Of a DNA stretch of 64,000 bases, positions 36,810 to 49,329 are shown piece by piece. The notes beneath the pieces were generated by a model. That model saw nothing but the letters and a program-made list of their open reading frames with translations, was not told the DNA's origin and searched no databases. Position 1 is the first letter of the stretch; each line of letters opens with the position of its first letter. A program made the position numbers and the translations under genes. The DNA comes from Ricinus communis (lineage: Eukaryota; Streptophyta; Magnoliopsida; Malpighiales; Euphorbiaceae): positions 27,303,688-27,367,687 of the forward strand of contig NC_063264.1 of the NCBI RefSeq assembly GCF_019578655.1, written 5' to 3'.

Positions 36810-36890
36810 TAGGACTCCTCTCTGGTGTAATGGAAGCGGGCTAGTCCCAGTTCATCTGTACCTTGACCATGTAAGCATGTCCTAAAAGTA
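36810..36890. other. Small GC-richer island of unknown nature
   Basis: About 80 bases (around CTCTGGTGTAATGGAAGC and GGGCTAGTCCCAGTTC) have far higher GC than the surroundings. The ends AGGAC and GTCCT are complementary. It resembles part of a tRNA-like or organelle-derived fragment but fits no tRNA fold. Unidentified. Confidence 0.3.
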
Positions 36891-38138
36891 AGTGGTAATA
36901 TGATTTCTAATTATTTAATAATTATAGATCTTATTTAAATATAATTAATTACTAATTTTTATAAATAAATATACATTTGGCCGAATTTTTTTATGTAACT
37001 TCTTAGAAATTAATTTCTATTTTCTATTAAATTTTTAATTTTTTTTATTTTTATTAGTTTATTTATTAAAATTTCACGTTTATAATAGAAATGTGTTTGC
37101 ATTTATTATTATTATTATATGGGACCTATAATTATTACGAGTTAAAAATATCAATTATTTCTTGTAGTTTAATAAATTTTTCTTTCTTAATTAAAAATAT
37201 TCTTAGAAATAGAGATCTGGACAAAGCTAGAGCCAAGCTGAGGCATAGAGTAGGAGAGGACTAAAGGAAGACCGGTTGGTGAAAGTAAGCACAAGTGGAG
37301 AGGTAGGTATGGAAGTTGAGTCTAGCATTGTTTTCGTAGGTGAGTAAGAAGCAAGCTAGAGTGTAGGCATGCCTAGAAAGCGAGCCTCAGAGCGATCAAA
37401 AGCGATAAATGATAGTAATAAGCTAAAGCAAGAGGTACACGATTAGGGGCTAGAGTAGGTAGTAGTTAGTAGGAGCAAGAATATGAGTCTTGATTTTCGA
37501 CTATAATGACCTTATAACTATAGTTATATATTAATTAAGTTAATTTAGTCTAAATAAATCCAATTAAGGCTCAACTTACTTGTTTGTTATAAGATTAGGT
37601 TAAATCCCATGTGTACATATATATATGTGTGTGTGAAGGAGAATGATGTCATCAACACTTAATTAATTAGATTAACCAAGATTCAACCTAGCTTGGAACT
37701 AGCATTCACTCCTCATAATCTCCACTCTCTCTATTGTCAAGGATTTTTCATAAGAGATTCCAACTTTGAAACTTATGTGGATTATCATTAGAGGCTGGTC
37801 ATTTGAATAGCTTTAAAGTGCATCAATCATCTTTGAAAAATTAAGAATCAACAAAGCAAGAAGCACTCATTAGAATAGGCGACACACATCCTTTGCAAAG
37901 CCTTCTCAATCTTTTGCTTGTTTTTGTGCGTTATGACTATCTAAATTAATAAGATCCTTGGTGCGAATTAAAAAAAATTAAATTGCTTCCATTGCGCCTT
38001 TTTTTATGTTTTAATTTCAATTCTCAACACTATATATGAAGCTTTTTATTATAAATTATTATTTAATATTTTTTAAGAAATTTAATCACCATTTTTCCAA
38101 ATTTCCTTTCAAGAACAACAACAACAATATAATAATAA
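36891..38138. other. Intergenic DNA with a purine-rich GC island
   Basis: 37205-37500 is unusually GC- and purine-rich (many GCTAGAG, AAGCAAG and GAGCGA motifs). It looks like eroded coding or repeat DNA, but all frames are broken and I recognise nothing. 37600-38030 has ordinary composition with no gene seen. Confidence 0.35.
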
Positions 38139-39241
38139 TCTATTATATATATTTAAAGCAGGCCAAATTTTTTCATGGGACTCCACATTGTAAAATTTTA
38201 TGAAGCCATATCATGTGTTTTCTAATGAGAAAATGACATATGACATAATTATAAATATTTATAAAAGAAGCAAATGTGATCTTAAATACTTATAATTACT
38301 TTTTTAAATATAAGACTATATATTAAGAAAAATGGAAAGTATAAAAACTGTTATAGCTATTACATATTAATAATAAATTTTATTATTCTTATAATAAAAT
38401 ATATATTTATATTCATACATGTAAAAGTAAATAACAATAATAATATAAAAATATTAAATTTGAAACATAGAAACCATTAATCGGAATTTTTGACGTGTTA
38501 GAAAACTTATTGATATAATAATAAAAAATAATTTCAATATATATATATATTTACTACGTATGAGAACTTATTAGAGTAAGAAATAGATAAAAAAAGATTA
38601 AAATCAATAATACATATACTTCTCATTTATATTTACTTAATATATAATAAATAAAGAAATTTCACAAAAATACATTATAAAAATATTAATATAGATGTAA
38701 ATAAAAATATTATAAAATAAAAACTTAATCTTTGATATAATTACAAATTGAATTATAAACAAAATATAAGATAAGATTTTTAAATTTAAAATAAGTAAAA
38801 TAATCATACAATAGCATGAGCAATAAAATTTCAATAAAAAGAAATACATATGGCTTTAATGTGACTTATATAAGAATTTATTATGATATTAAATACTAAT
38901 TAAATAAAATGATAATATTAAATGTATTGTAATATTAAATACGAACCAAATAAAATGATATTATTAAATATTTATTATAATAAAATGATAGCTAAATATA
39001 AAAAAGAATTAGTGATTACATAATGCCACTAATATACTATATATCTATTATGAATTTCTAATTATTTTTTACAATCATTAAAATATATAATTATATAAGT
39101 AAAATGATAATATTAAATATTTATTAAAATAATAATTAGATAAAATTAATTTTTTTATAATATAATATTCTTTATTTTTTAAACTAAAATTTCTATTAAA
39201 AATTTATCAATTATTGTACATTAGTAAAAATATATTGCTAA
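38139..39241 (+). mobile_element. Helitron-like non-autonomous repeat, copy 1
   Basis: Begins TCTATTATATATATTTAAAG after an A and ends CTAA before a T, the A|TC...CTRR|T arrangement of Helitrons. Its start, middle ('aataaaatgatagctaaatata', 'taatgccactaata') and end ('tgtacattag') match a second copy at 44934-45414. It is AT-rich and non-coding. The expected 3' hairpin is not clear, so the class is tentative although the repeat relationship is solid. Confidence 0.5.
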
Positions 39242-40058
39242 TAGTAATAATAAAGTGGTACCATTGTGTTTTTGCTACTTGAAGTTCTTAAAGAGCATGA
39301 AGAACTTGTAATTATGTGTATCAAAAATCCATACTTTTTTTTCTGTTGTTCTTTTTTTCTTTTCTATATAACATTTTGTTTAGTTTTTTTATTAATAATT
39401 GTTAGTTTTTCTTTTATAGATTTTGTTTTGTTTTTTTACTTAGAATATTTTAATGTTATATCTCTATAAAAATTTTAATTCGATACTATTTTTTATATTA
39501 AATTAAAAAAAAATTCCGGTAATTTTGTCTATCTTTTCCTTTCCGCACTTGTATATATATTATAATTATGATTAGTATTATTATTATTTAAGATCTTTTC
39601 TAATGGATAAGATTCGAAATAAGCTGTGTTTGACATTCTTTAGCTATTTTAGCTTGAAATTTAAGCCATGGTATTAAGGTTGAAAATATATCTTCCTAAT
39701 CTTGATCTTTAAGATATTTTAATTTTTAGTTTTAAAAATTAGTTTTGCTAAAAGCAAGTAAACTAATGCAAATTTCAAAAGTAGATTTGAAAAAAGTTAT
39801 TTATAAAAAATTTAAGAAATTATATATTAAACTAAAAGAAATTTATATTTATATTTTCAATACTTAATAACAATCTCAAACACACTTTGATATTTTTACT
39901 TCAATTATTTCTTTTTTATAAAAGAATGAGAAAGTGAATCAGAATTTCCATATAAAAAGTGTGAACTAAAATAGTTAATATGTTTTAAATTAAATCTAAT
40001 AAATAAGTAATTATTTATATTCGGTAGTACCGGAGGAGCTCTTATAATGGAGATGGCT

Positions 40059-40666
40059 ATTAAGAGTCCTAGATATATAACTGCTCAAGACATCATTTTA
40101 CTACCTTTTGTAGAAATCATTGATAATATACAAAATATCGCTAGCCTAATGGAACCAATTGATTTGTGTATTGGATTACAAATCAAGAGAAAGCGCAGCT
40201 ATTGTATAATACCGAAAAATAACTTTCAAGAGGGAAGTTATCCTATAGAGCTGTATTTCTGCTTGTTTGAAATGTGAATTATAGTGTTCATTCTTATGAA
40301 AATGGGAATGAAAAGCAAGAGATACTTTTTCTCGAAATATGGACAAATGGGAGTTTAATTCCTAAAGAAGCACTTCATGAAACCTCCCGGAATTTGATTT
40401 ATTTATTTATTCCTTTTCTACATGCAGAAGAAGAAAATTTTCATTTAGAAAAAAATCAACACAAGGTTGCTTTTCCTCTTTTTACCTTTTACGATAGATT
40501 GACTAAATTAAGAAAAAATCAAAACGAAATAATATTGAAATATGTTTTTATTGACCAATCAGAATTGACTCATAACATCTATAGTAGCCTCAAAAGATTC
40601 AATGTATATACATTATCAGAACTTTTGAATAAGTGTCAAGAAGATCTTATGAAAATTGAGTTCATA
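40059..40666 (+). pseudogene. rpoA: rpoA fragment (plastid RNA polymerase alpha subunit), nuclear pseudogene
   Basis: This covers roughly the middle to near-C-terminal part of plastid rpo[37 protein letters not shown], then [78 protein letters not shown] and QEDLMKIE. The start of the protein is missing and the end stops at the join with rpl16. A one-base loss at about 40248 and a TGA a few codons later break the frame, and many substitutions are present. In plastids the product is a core subunit of the plastid-encoded polymerase; this copy is dead. Confidence 0.9.
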
Positions 40667-40915
40667 TAGGCATTTTTGATGCTGCTATTGAAATAGCTCT
40701 TCTTACTATATTTTTTGCTACTCCACTCATTTCATAAAGTATTCTACCTAGTTTAACGACAGCCACCCAATATTCAGGAGATTCTTTCGCCGAACCCATA
40801 TGTGTTTCTGTAGGTCTTAAAGTAACTGGTTGTCGGGAAAATATGCATACTCCTAGGACGTGCCTAGCTATTAGGTTCCGACTCATGGATCTGCTCTAAG
40901 GAAGTACTTTGCTTC
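40662..40915 (-). pseudogene. rpl16: rpl16 fragment (plastid ribosomal protein L16), nuclear pseudogene
   Basis: On the minus strand MSRNLIARH (from 40886) leads to [31 protein letters not shown] and [18 protein letters not shown], the C-terminal half of plastid L16. The last few residues are cut by the join with rpoA at about 40665. Changes such as loss of several conserved Arg/Gly residues show decay. Upstream similarity fades near 40915. Confidence 0.88.
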
Positions 40916-40974
40916 TAAATAAGGGAGAGTCATGTGCTAAATTGTTTAACTCTTTGGCTTTGGTTCTTTGAGTT

Positions 40975-41110
40975 AAACAATTCTATTCTTACTCGCTGAA
41001 TTCTCCTTTTTCGACTAAAAAGGAACGCCCAATAAGGGCCTGCCTATGTTGAACCCAAAAATGGGCGTCGTTATCTAAAGCAGTCATTCGATCAAGAATT
41101 TGTTCTTTCA
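40975..41110 (-). pseudogene. Unidentified organelle-like ORF piece
   Basis: Minus-strand frame FFLLKEQILDRMTALDND, then AHFWVQHRQALIGRSFLVEK and GEFSE, ending in a stop at about 40995. The composition is that of real protein, with no resemblance to the AT-rich surroundings. I could not assign it. It is probably part of a mitochondrial or plastid coding sequence. Confidence 0.4.
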
Positions 41111-41740
41111 GCAGAAAAAACCTTTGTAACCTAATCAACCAAGACTAAGTCATGACCTTTGTAACCTCACGGCCACTTTCTTTCCTAGAGCTTGCCTCAC
41201 TATGCAGCTTGAAGATGAACTCCAGCTGTAACTGGGGCTCCGCTCCAGGAATAGGGTGAAGGCGCACAATGGTTAGCCAGTCGAACCTAGCCATTTAGAT
41301 AATTATTTCTTATCCATCATAGCCAGACACAAAAGTGTACAATCCGATAAAAATTTGTGGTTCTTGAAGTTCATGAAGAGTCTCTTGTTCTCTTACTTAC
41401 TCTAGTGGCTAGTAAAGGCCAACCGAGAGTGGAGAACGAATGGCTCAAGAATCGACTGGTTCTGAGTGGACTTATGGAGCTGCTGCTTGGATTGTCTCCA
41501 GCTTTTTTCCCTTAATTTCATCAAGCCTCGCTTTCTATTTCTACAACAACCCCTACATGTGCTAAGGAACCTTGCACCAGGATCTTGAATACGATATTGG
41601 CTCTTTACGATAGACAACGCCAAATCTTGAAAAGGAAGGAAAGCTACTTCTACACCCATTCTTATGGTCTTTCTAACGAGAATTTTGGCAGCAAAGAAAC
41701 ACTCGCTGTCTTTTCTTCGCGAAGAAAATGTGTGCCATTA

Positions 41741-44700
41741 ATTGAAAGAATTAAATAGTTATTTTTTACTAATAATGAGAAAGAAAGAATGAGAGAAAGA
41801 AAGTTAAATCAAAAGAGAGAAATTTAAATTATTATGGTAAAAGAGAGGATCTATTTTGGACAAAAAAAAAAAGAAAGGGATAAAAATGGCAAAAACAGAA
41901 AGGATCTAATTAAAATTTTCTTAAAGAGGCATTTGGTTCACGGATTGATAGAAAAAATATTTGGAAATATAACATTGATATGTTTAGTTTATTGAGAAAA
42001 ATTGAATTCTTATGAATGCTAGCTTGATTTATATTTCATAATTAAAAATTAAAAAAATCAAATAATAGAATTAAATTTTAAGTGTTCATTTTATTTAATA
42101 TTAATAAGTAATTAGTTGTTATTGCTATTTATAATTTTAAATAACATATTATAATTTACTATTTATTAGTATTTTATATACCATTTTTAATCATATTATT
42201 AATAGTTCATCTAAAGTAAACAAAGGAATAAGTGATTCTCTATTGATAGAGAAATTTTAGTTAGATTTTGGAGTGTTGACAAATTAAAAGCCAATAATGA
42301 CAGTGGCCACTTCCAATTTGATCTTTGTTTGATCTTTTACTAACAAATGGACCATAATACTTTGTTTTAAGAAAAGGGTGGTCGATAAAAGAGAAAAGTA
42401 AGGGTAATTTTTATTTTTATTTTTATTTTTAACTTTTTTTACTGTACCATCTAAATGGGATCTTGCTTTCCCCACTATAAGAAAGGTGGAAAAGTTACTT
42501 TTTGTAAAAGTTAAAATAGATGTCGACTATATATATAACTCTTCATTCAATTAATTTTAGAATAGAGAATTATATAATATGATTGAGTAATTATTGTATA
42601 TCTATTAAAATGAGTAAAGCAATTATTAGATGACACAAATCTATATTAGTAGATTAACGATATTATGGTAACTTATTTATTTATTTAAATAATTTCTTAT
42701 TATAATAATTATGCACTCAAAAGAATTTTAGAGGCTCGTTAGAGTACTATTATGGGTACTCCGCCGTCTATTTTAGTAAACTAAAGATATTATAGTAACT
42801 TATCTATTTATTTCAATAATTTATATATTTCTTATTATAATATTATGTAATCAAAGAAAAAGTGATTTATGTAGAAAAATCAATTTAATCTTTTTTAGAT
42901 ATTCTACACTTTTTAATTATTTTTATATATCATTTTAATTTTAATAATTTATTAACATAATTAAATATTAAATTAGTTAATTATTTATCAAATAATTAAA
43001 TATATTATTTTTATTTATTAAAATCTTTTATTTATTTTTATAATTTAATTAATAGTACTCTACAACTATAAAATTTATTTATATAATTTAGACTCGTACA
43101 AATTAATGAATTCTTGATAATTTATATTAACAGAAAGACGTATAAAATTAATAAATTATTTAAAATAATACCAATTCATTATTTATAATTAAAATATAGA
43201 TTTATAATGATAGAATATTAAAGACAAAACCCTATACTTTTTATTTATTTATTTTAGTTGAAAAAGTTATTAAATATATTAATCATTGTTCAGTTCAATT
43301 CGAATCAACAATCAATTGACATGTTGCTTTCTTACAACATTAGTATAATTATTAAGTATTTGGTTGAAATTCATAATATTTATAGAATTTTTATTTATAA
43401 ATCTAAAATTTATATGCTTTAAATGGAGTGAAAGTTAATTTAGTATTCTTTATAATCAAATTTATATGAAATCGGTTATCGCTAAATTAAATTCTACTAA
43501 AATAGGTAGAATTTCTAAACGAATTCCACATTAGTAAGTCATTATATTTCATAACACCAAAATATCTCTTTCAACTTTGTCATTTCTATTTTATTTTCTC
43601 TCTCATTCTTTTTAAATGAAATATTTTTTTTTTATAAATTTAAACTAAATATATAAATTTTAATTTTAATCCATAAAAATCCGACTAAAGCAACTAAATC
43701 ATTACTTAGATAATGAAATATGCAAAGAATAGAAAATAAAACCTAATTAAAATAAGCAAATGGATATTTGCTGACCATCATACCACCACTTTAAATGGTA
43801 AAGCTTTTTTAATGTCTTAAAATCATAGATTCATAGGCGCTATAATAATTAATATTTGTATCATTAATTACATGAGGATTTTAAAAAATAAATAAATAAA
43901 TAAAAAGAGTACTGTATAACTAACTGCCTTGCCATGGACCCAGACATCAAATATGGATTCAATATAAAAGATTTCTAATATATTAGTATAAAAATTAAAA
44001 AAGGAAATTTTAGTTATAATTTTATAATATTTGATGAAATATACATAAGAAACATAATGTAAATTTTAATTAAAATTCTTATAACAAGCTAAAAAATCCA
44101 TTATTTAAACTTGGCCTGTTTATTAAATAAATCTTAAAAAAATATTTAAAATTTATTAATTTATATAAATAAGTATGAACGAACCACTAACCCACTTATA
44201 AGCAGCTTAATTTATTCATAGCCCTCAGGCATTATATTTATTTCTAAAACTCTTTATTCAATTTGACCTTTTATATATAAAATATATTTTTAACAAAATA
44301 TAAACTCTATATATGTATAATTTATATAATATTTATAAATAATGAGTCGCATACTAAAAAAATTTAATCAGACCGAGTCATGACTCAAATTTATCAAACT
44401 ATGCCCTAGTTTGAATTTTTTTTTTCTTTTTTTGGCAAATATTCGAACCGTTGGGTGATAATTAAACCTCACCTAACAAATTTTTATCCAAATATTATCT
44501 GAAAAAAGAAAAGCATAAAAAAGTAAATGAAAAAGGTAACTAACCTTAAAAGCATATAATGGGAGTATGAGTTTCTATAAAGCTGCAATCTCCAAAAATA
44601 ATTGAATCTCATAAAATAGTAAAAAGGAAAAAATAAACAAATATTTTTATATTAACATAATTAGAGAAATTAAAAAAATATATTTTAAGATTATTTTTTA

Positions 44701-44933
44701 TATTGACATAATTTCATCGATATAAATTCAAAGGTTAATTACTATTACCCTCCTCATGTTGCATGTATTTACAAGTTCAACCTCACTTTTTTTAAAATGA
44801 ATTAGTTGTCTCTAGCCATTTAATATTATGTCTTTCTTTTTTGGTAAAACATTCTAAACATCTATATAAACCCTAAAGTTTCCTTAGGTAATTTCATATA
44901 TATAATGCAAGAGATTTTTGAATTAATTCACTA
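41741..44933. other. AT-rich gene-free DNA with ancient repeats
   Basis: 42635-42730 and 42760-42850 are two imperfect copies of a roughly 90-bp sequence ('tctatattagtagattaacgatattatggtaact'-like). 42935-43225 is related to 12537-12840. No coding frame is credible. The remainder is low-complexity AT DNA. Confidence 0.5.
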
Positions 44934-45414
44934 TCTATAATATATAAAGAACGACAAATTTTCTCATGAGATTCTTGGCAACATTTTATAAAGCCACATC
45001 ATGTAAATTTTTAATAAAAAAAAATTATGATTTTAATATAATTATATAATAATTTATTATGACATTAAATACTAATCAAATAAAATGATAATATTAAATA
45101 TTGATCAAATAAAATAATATAATTAAGTATTTATTAAAATAAAATGATAGCTAAATATAATAAAAAATTATTAATTATATAAAGCCACTGATTTATCATA
45201 TATTTATTATTTTTTATAATTCTTTTATGACTATTATATTTTAATGTTATTAAAGTAAAATGGTAATATTAAGTACTTATTAAAATAAAATTATAGCTAA
45301 ATATAATTTTTTTATAATATAATATATCTATAATTAGAATAAGATACTTTAAACTAAAAATTTAAATTATAAGATTCTCAATAATTATGCATTAGCACGA
45401 GTAAAAAAATTAAG
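44934..45414 (+). mobile_element. Helitron-like non-autonomous repeat, copy 2
   Basis: Begins TCTATAATATATAAAG after an A. It shares 'aaattttctcatg', 'aagccacatcatgt', 'aataaaatgatagctaaatata' and 'aagccactgatttat' with copy 1. The end region 'tgcattagcacgagtaaaa' resembles the 3' end of plant Helitrons. It is shorter than copy 1 (about 480 bp against 1.1 kb) and its final CTRR is not preserved. Confidence 0.5.
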
Positions 45415-48400
45415 GTATATAAAAGTCGTTTGATATTGATAAATAATGAGAGGAAATAATATTTTTTTAAAAATAAAAATTTTAATTATATTTGGATTGA
45501 ATATGATCAAAAAAACTTTCGAAAAAGTAAATAACTCAACTTCGTTAACTTACTTAAAAGAGCTAATTAAATAGAATTTTTCGAGGTAAGTAGAACTCAA
45601 CATACCAATATTCTCTTACTTTATCTAAAAAAAATCAATACTAATTCTATTATATGGATATTACTCTTTTTTAAAACATAACGAAAAGCAACAAAATCAT
45701 CTATTTCCTAGAAAGTCAAATTATATACTAAATACTTTTAATTTCTAATAACGAAAAGATAACTTTTTTAGAAATTTAACTTCCTAAAAAGTATATTTCT
45801 TGAAAAATATACTATTTATATCAAACAAGGCTTTAGTATTAAATATTTAATTTCATTTACAATATAATATTTAGATTATGGTTTACCGATAAAGAAAATG
45901 AGAATCATTTCACCATATTTAAATATGCTCTTTTAGGAATATTTTTAAAATTATTATTTTTTTGTCTCAAATTTTATTATGTACAATTCAAGTTCAAATG
46001 GAAAAGGTGGTTAGGGATGAAAATACTTGAACATACATTGGATCGGTGTATTTTAAGAATTAAATACTTGACAAAAAGAACAAAATAAAATTGTTTGTAT
46101 TACTACTCTATGCATTGGATCGGTGCATATTAGCTTTCACATTTTCAACTAGCCAAACTATTGAATGGGGCGGTTCTGAAATTAGGCAAAAAACCAACAA
46201 CAACAACAACAACATGTTAGTGTTTAAGGATATGTAATGTTTGCCAAAATGGAAGGCTTTTGCTACAACAAGACTATGTTTGCAATATATCTAAGTATTT
46301 ATTTACTTTCGCTCGTATACATTGCGATTTTTTTTTCCTGAAAATATGATCTGTAAATGAAAAATAAAATTATGTAAGTATTTTTTTTAAAATTTTGTTA
46401 GAGAATTAATCATATTAGTATTTTTTTTTTACTATTTTATATAAAGTATTTTATTACAACTTTAACACCTTAATTATGATATATAATTATCTCATATTCT
46501 TCCACCTTTAACACCTTAACTTTAACACCTTAATTATCTTATAATCTTTTTTTTTCAAATTATTTTTTATAATTTTAACTTTGATTATATATTTTTTAAT
46601 TTTTAATTTTTATAATATAATAATTATCTTATTAATTACAAATTATTTTTTTCTTTTTATTCAACGTATTTGTACTTATTTTTACCCTTCATCCCTCTTT
46701 TTATTTTATTTTATATATATTTTATTCAGATGATTTTTGATAGAGTTTAATTTCAACTAAAAAAGAGTTTGTTAATTAGAATTAATTTTTATATTAATAA
46801 ATAAAGTATTCTTAATGTATTTATTAAAAATAATTTATAAATTAAATTTCTTATGCAATTTAATAAATTTATGTCTATATATATATATATATATATATGA
46901 GAACAATGTTCTATTATTATTTTTCTCTATCATACAGAGTATGTCATATGATTTCTAAACTTTTTATTTTTTATTTTTAGAGAATTAATCTATTCTAACG
47001 TATTTTTCTACTATTTTAAAGAGCATTATGTTACAACTTCTAATACTTTAATTAGGATATTTAATTATTTCATATTTCTCTACTCTTTTGGATTCTTATT
47101 TATAACTTTCACTTTAAATAATTTATTTTTCAAGTATTATATTACAATACAACACCTAATTATAAATTTTAAGTATCTAATAGTCATTTTTTCTCCAAAA
47201 TCTTCTTTATAATTTTAATATTTGATTAGATTTTAAGGTTCTTTATTCTCATAGTCGATTAATTATTCTATCAATTAAAGAATTATTTTTAATTATAGCT
47301 TTAATATTTATTTGCATATTTTATTCATCATTGTATTCTATCTTAAATATATTCAAACGAAATTATTTTGATATGGTTCAATTTCAAGTAAAGAACTCAG
47401 TTAATTAAAAATTAGATTTTAGGTTAGATTTTCTATAATTTAGTAAATGAAAAAAATAACATAAAATATTTTTAGTTTTATATATGTAAAGTAAGAAAAT
47501 ATTACCGAATTATGCACTTAAAATATATAAAATACTAAATCAACAAAAAAAATATTAAAAAATAAATGAAGTATTATAACATAGTAATTTGATTTAATTT
47601 GATTTATATTATTAAAATGTTTACTTTATTTGATTTTATGGGATACTTCTATTTATTTAATTTCATATGGATGTTATGAAAAGAGTATAAAAAATTAAAG
47701 AGTTTAAAATAGAAAAATTATTAAATCATATAAAAAGATAGAATAAACTTTTATTAGTGAATGAATTTATCGTCATTAAAATTAAAAAGTATTTAAGAAA
47801 TTTTAAAAGATATAACACGTTTATATATCTAATAAAAGACTAAACATAAAACATGTACTTAGTTATAAGTCAATTAATAATTTTAATATTTTTACTAAAT
47901 ATTTCTAGTATGGTATCATTTAATTTTAATTTTAGTGACTTTATAATTTTTATTGACATTAAAATTAAACTGCTCGTAAGGCGGACAATTATCTAGGTTT
48001 TTTTTAGAAAGAATTCATTCATGGAAATAAATAAATATACCTTAACATATATCTTTTTTTGCTAAAAAAATGAACCACCAATATTAGGGGAAATATGTAA
48101 TTTTAGAAACTTAATTATGACAAATATTGAATTAAAATAATTTAGGTTACATTATTCATATCATACTTTTACAATATTATCTTTTTCTGAGTATGAATTA
48201 CCAATATTTATTACCTAATTAATTTGGTATTATTTGATTTTATAGAAGGATCTCAAATAGGGTAATATATTTGCATCCTAATGGTCCATAGGGTATTTAG
48301 TAAATTTATCAAAAGTAGTTGTTTGTAAATGAAAAAGAAAGAGTGAAGGATGAAATAAGTTTTCAAAGGAACAAAATGATTATTACATTGAAAAAGAAAA

Positions 48401-49329
48401 TCTTGTACCATTTCCAAAACAATAAGATGAGGAATTACCACAAGTTTTTAGTACCTACTCGCTCTGCATATCTTCTAAACTTAGAATTTTCTTTTTATCA
48501 AGCATGCTCTACACCTAAAATACTTTAAAATCTAACTATTTGTATATGAATATTTAAAAATTATTTTATTTGAATTTATTAATCCGCTATATTAATTTTT
48601 TTATTCACGAGAAATCCAATAAACTATATACCATATAATAGAAAATAGTTATTTTTTTTATACTTGCAATAAATTAAAAATGAAAAAAATTATTTAAGTA
48701 TATATTGTATAAAATTGTATTTAATTAAAAATATTTAAAATATAAAACTGGACTAAGACTCAATTTATAAGTATTTTTTTAAGCTACACCTTGGGATTTG
48801 AATATATTTATTTATGAACTTAGTATAATTATAATCTCTCTTATCTATCATTAAAAACAAGAGAAAACAAGAGAGGAACTTAAGCACAAAGGAAAAAAAC
48901 AAACATTAATTTAGCACTTAGCATTGTATAATGCCATATATGAAGGTTCTTAGCAGAAGAAAGTGGCTAAAGGTGTATGATAAACGCAAACAGAACAAAA
49001 CTGTCACTACCCTACAAAAAACTAGAATAAAAGAAAACCATTATAACCACATTACTTTACAAAAATTTTAAATTTATTAAAAACAACTCACCAGAACCAA
49101 TTATTCTTTTATAGTTTTCTAGGAATTTTTGATCCATCCAAGAGTTTAATGAAAAAGAAATTATTTTTTAAGTTCTTAAAAATAAGAAAAAGAAAGTTTG
49201 ATGTTTCTTACTTTTACTTTATTTTAATATCATATTCTTTTAATTCATGCCAACAACAATATTATAGTAATTAATTTATTTCTCCTTTTCTTGTGAACTA
49301 TTATTATTATTGTTACTCCTCACTGCTAT
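45415..49329. other. Gene-poor AT-rich DNA upstream of the kinase gene
   Basis: Apart from the repeats noted at 46.4-47.4 kb, the stretch contains only low-complexity AT DNA and chance frames. The last several hundred bases (from about 48850) would include the distal promoter of the kinase gene. No specific site is recognised. Confidence 0.5.
46385..47420. repeat. Two diverged tandem copies of a roughly 500-bp AT-rich repeat
   Basis: 46395-46860 and 46975-47420 share the same order of phrases: 'tagagaattaat', 'tactatttta...aaagtattttattacaactt', 'taacaccttaattatgatat' and '...aattatttttt'. The copies are strongly diverged. A TA microsatellite lies between them at about 46877-46899. No coding capacity. 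Confidence 0.6.

Larger units (their letters stand above)
40021..41740. other. Organelle-derived insertion (NUPT/NUMT mosaic)
   Basis: A block of about 1.7 kb is clearly richer in GC than its flanks. It contains pieces of two plastid genes, rpoA (plus strand) and rpl16 (minus strand), joined head to head, which is not their plastid arrangement. About 800 bp of GC-richer DNA follow (about 40920-41740) with no plastid gene I can name and a look of plant mitochondrial intergenic DNA. A plausible history is plastid DNA that first moved into the mitochondrion and then reached the nucleus as one piece. The plastid identity is firm from the protein matches; the mitochondrial part is inference. Confidence 0.75.

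Noticed and set aside
36810..36890. tRNA gene
   Set aside because: No cloverleaf: the T-arm and anticodon arm cannot be formed and B-box consensus bases are missing.
40047..40669. Functional rpoA gene transferred to the nucleus
   Set aside because: It lacks the N-terminal part and a transit peptide, has a frameshift and a stop, and ends at the junction with rpl16.
41402..41659. 85-codon minus-strand frame as a gene
   Set aside because: It lies in the organelle-like block, has no recognised family and no conserved start or context.
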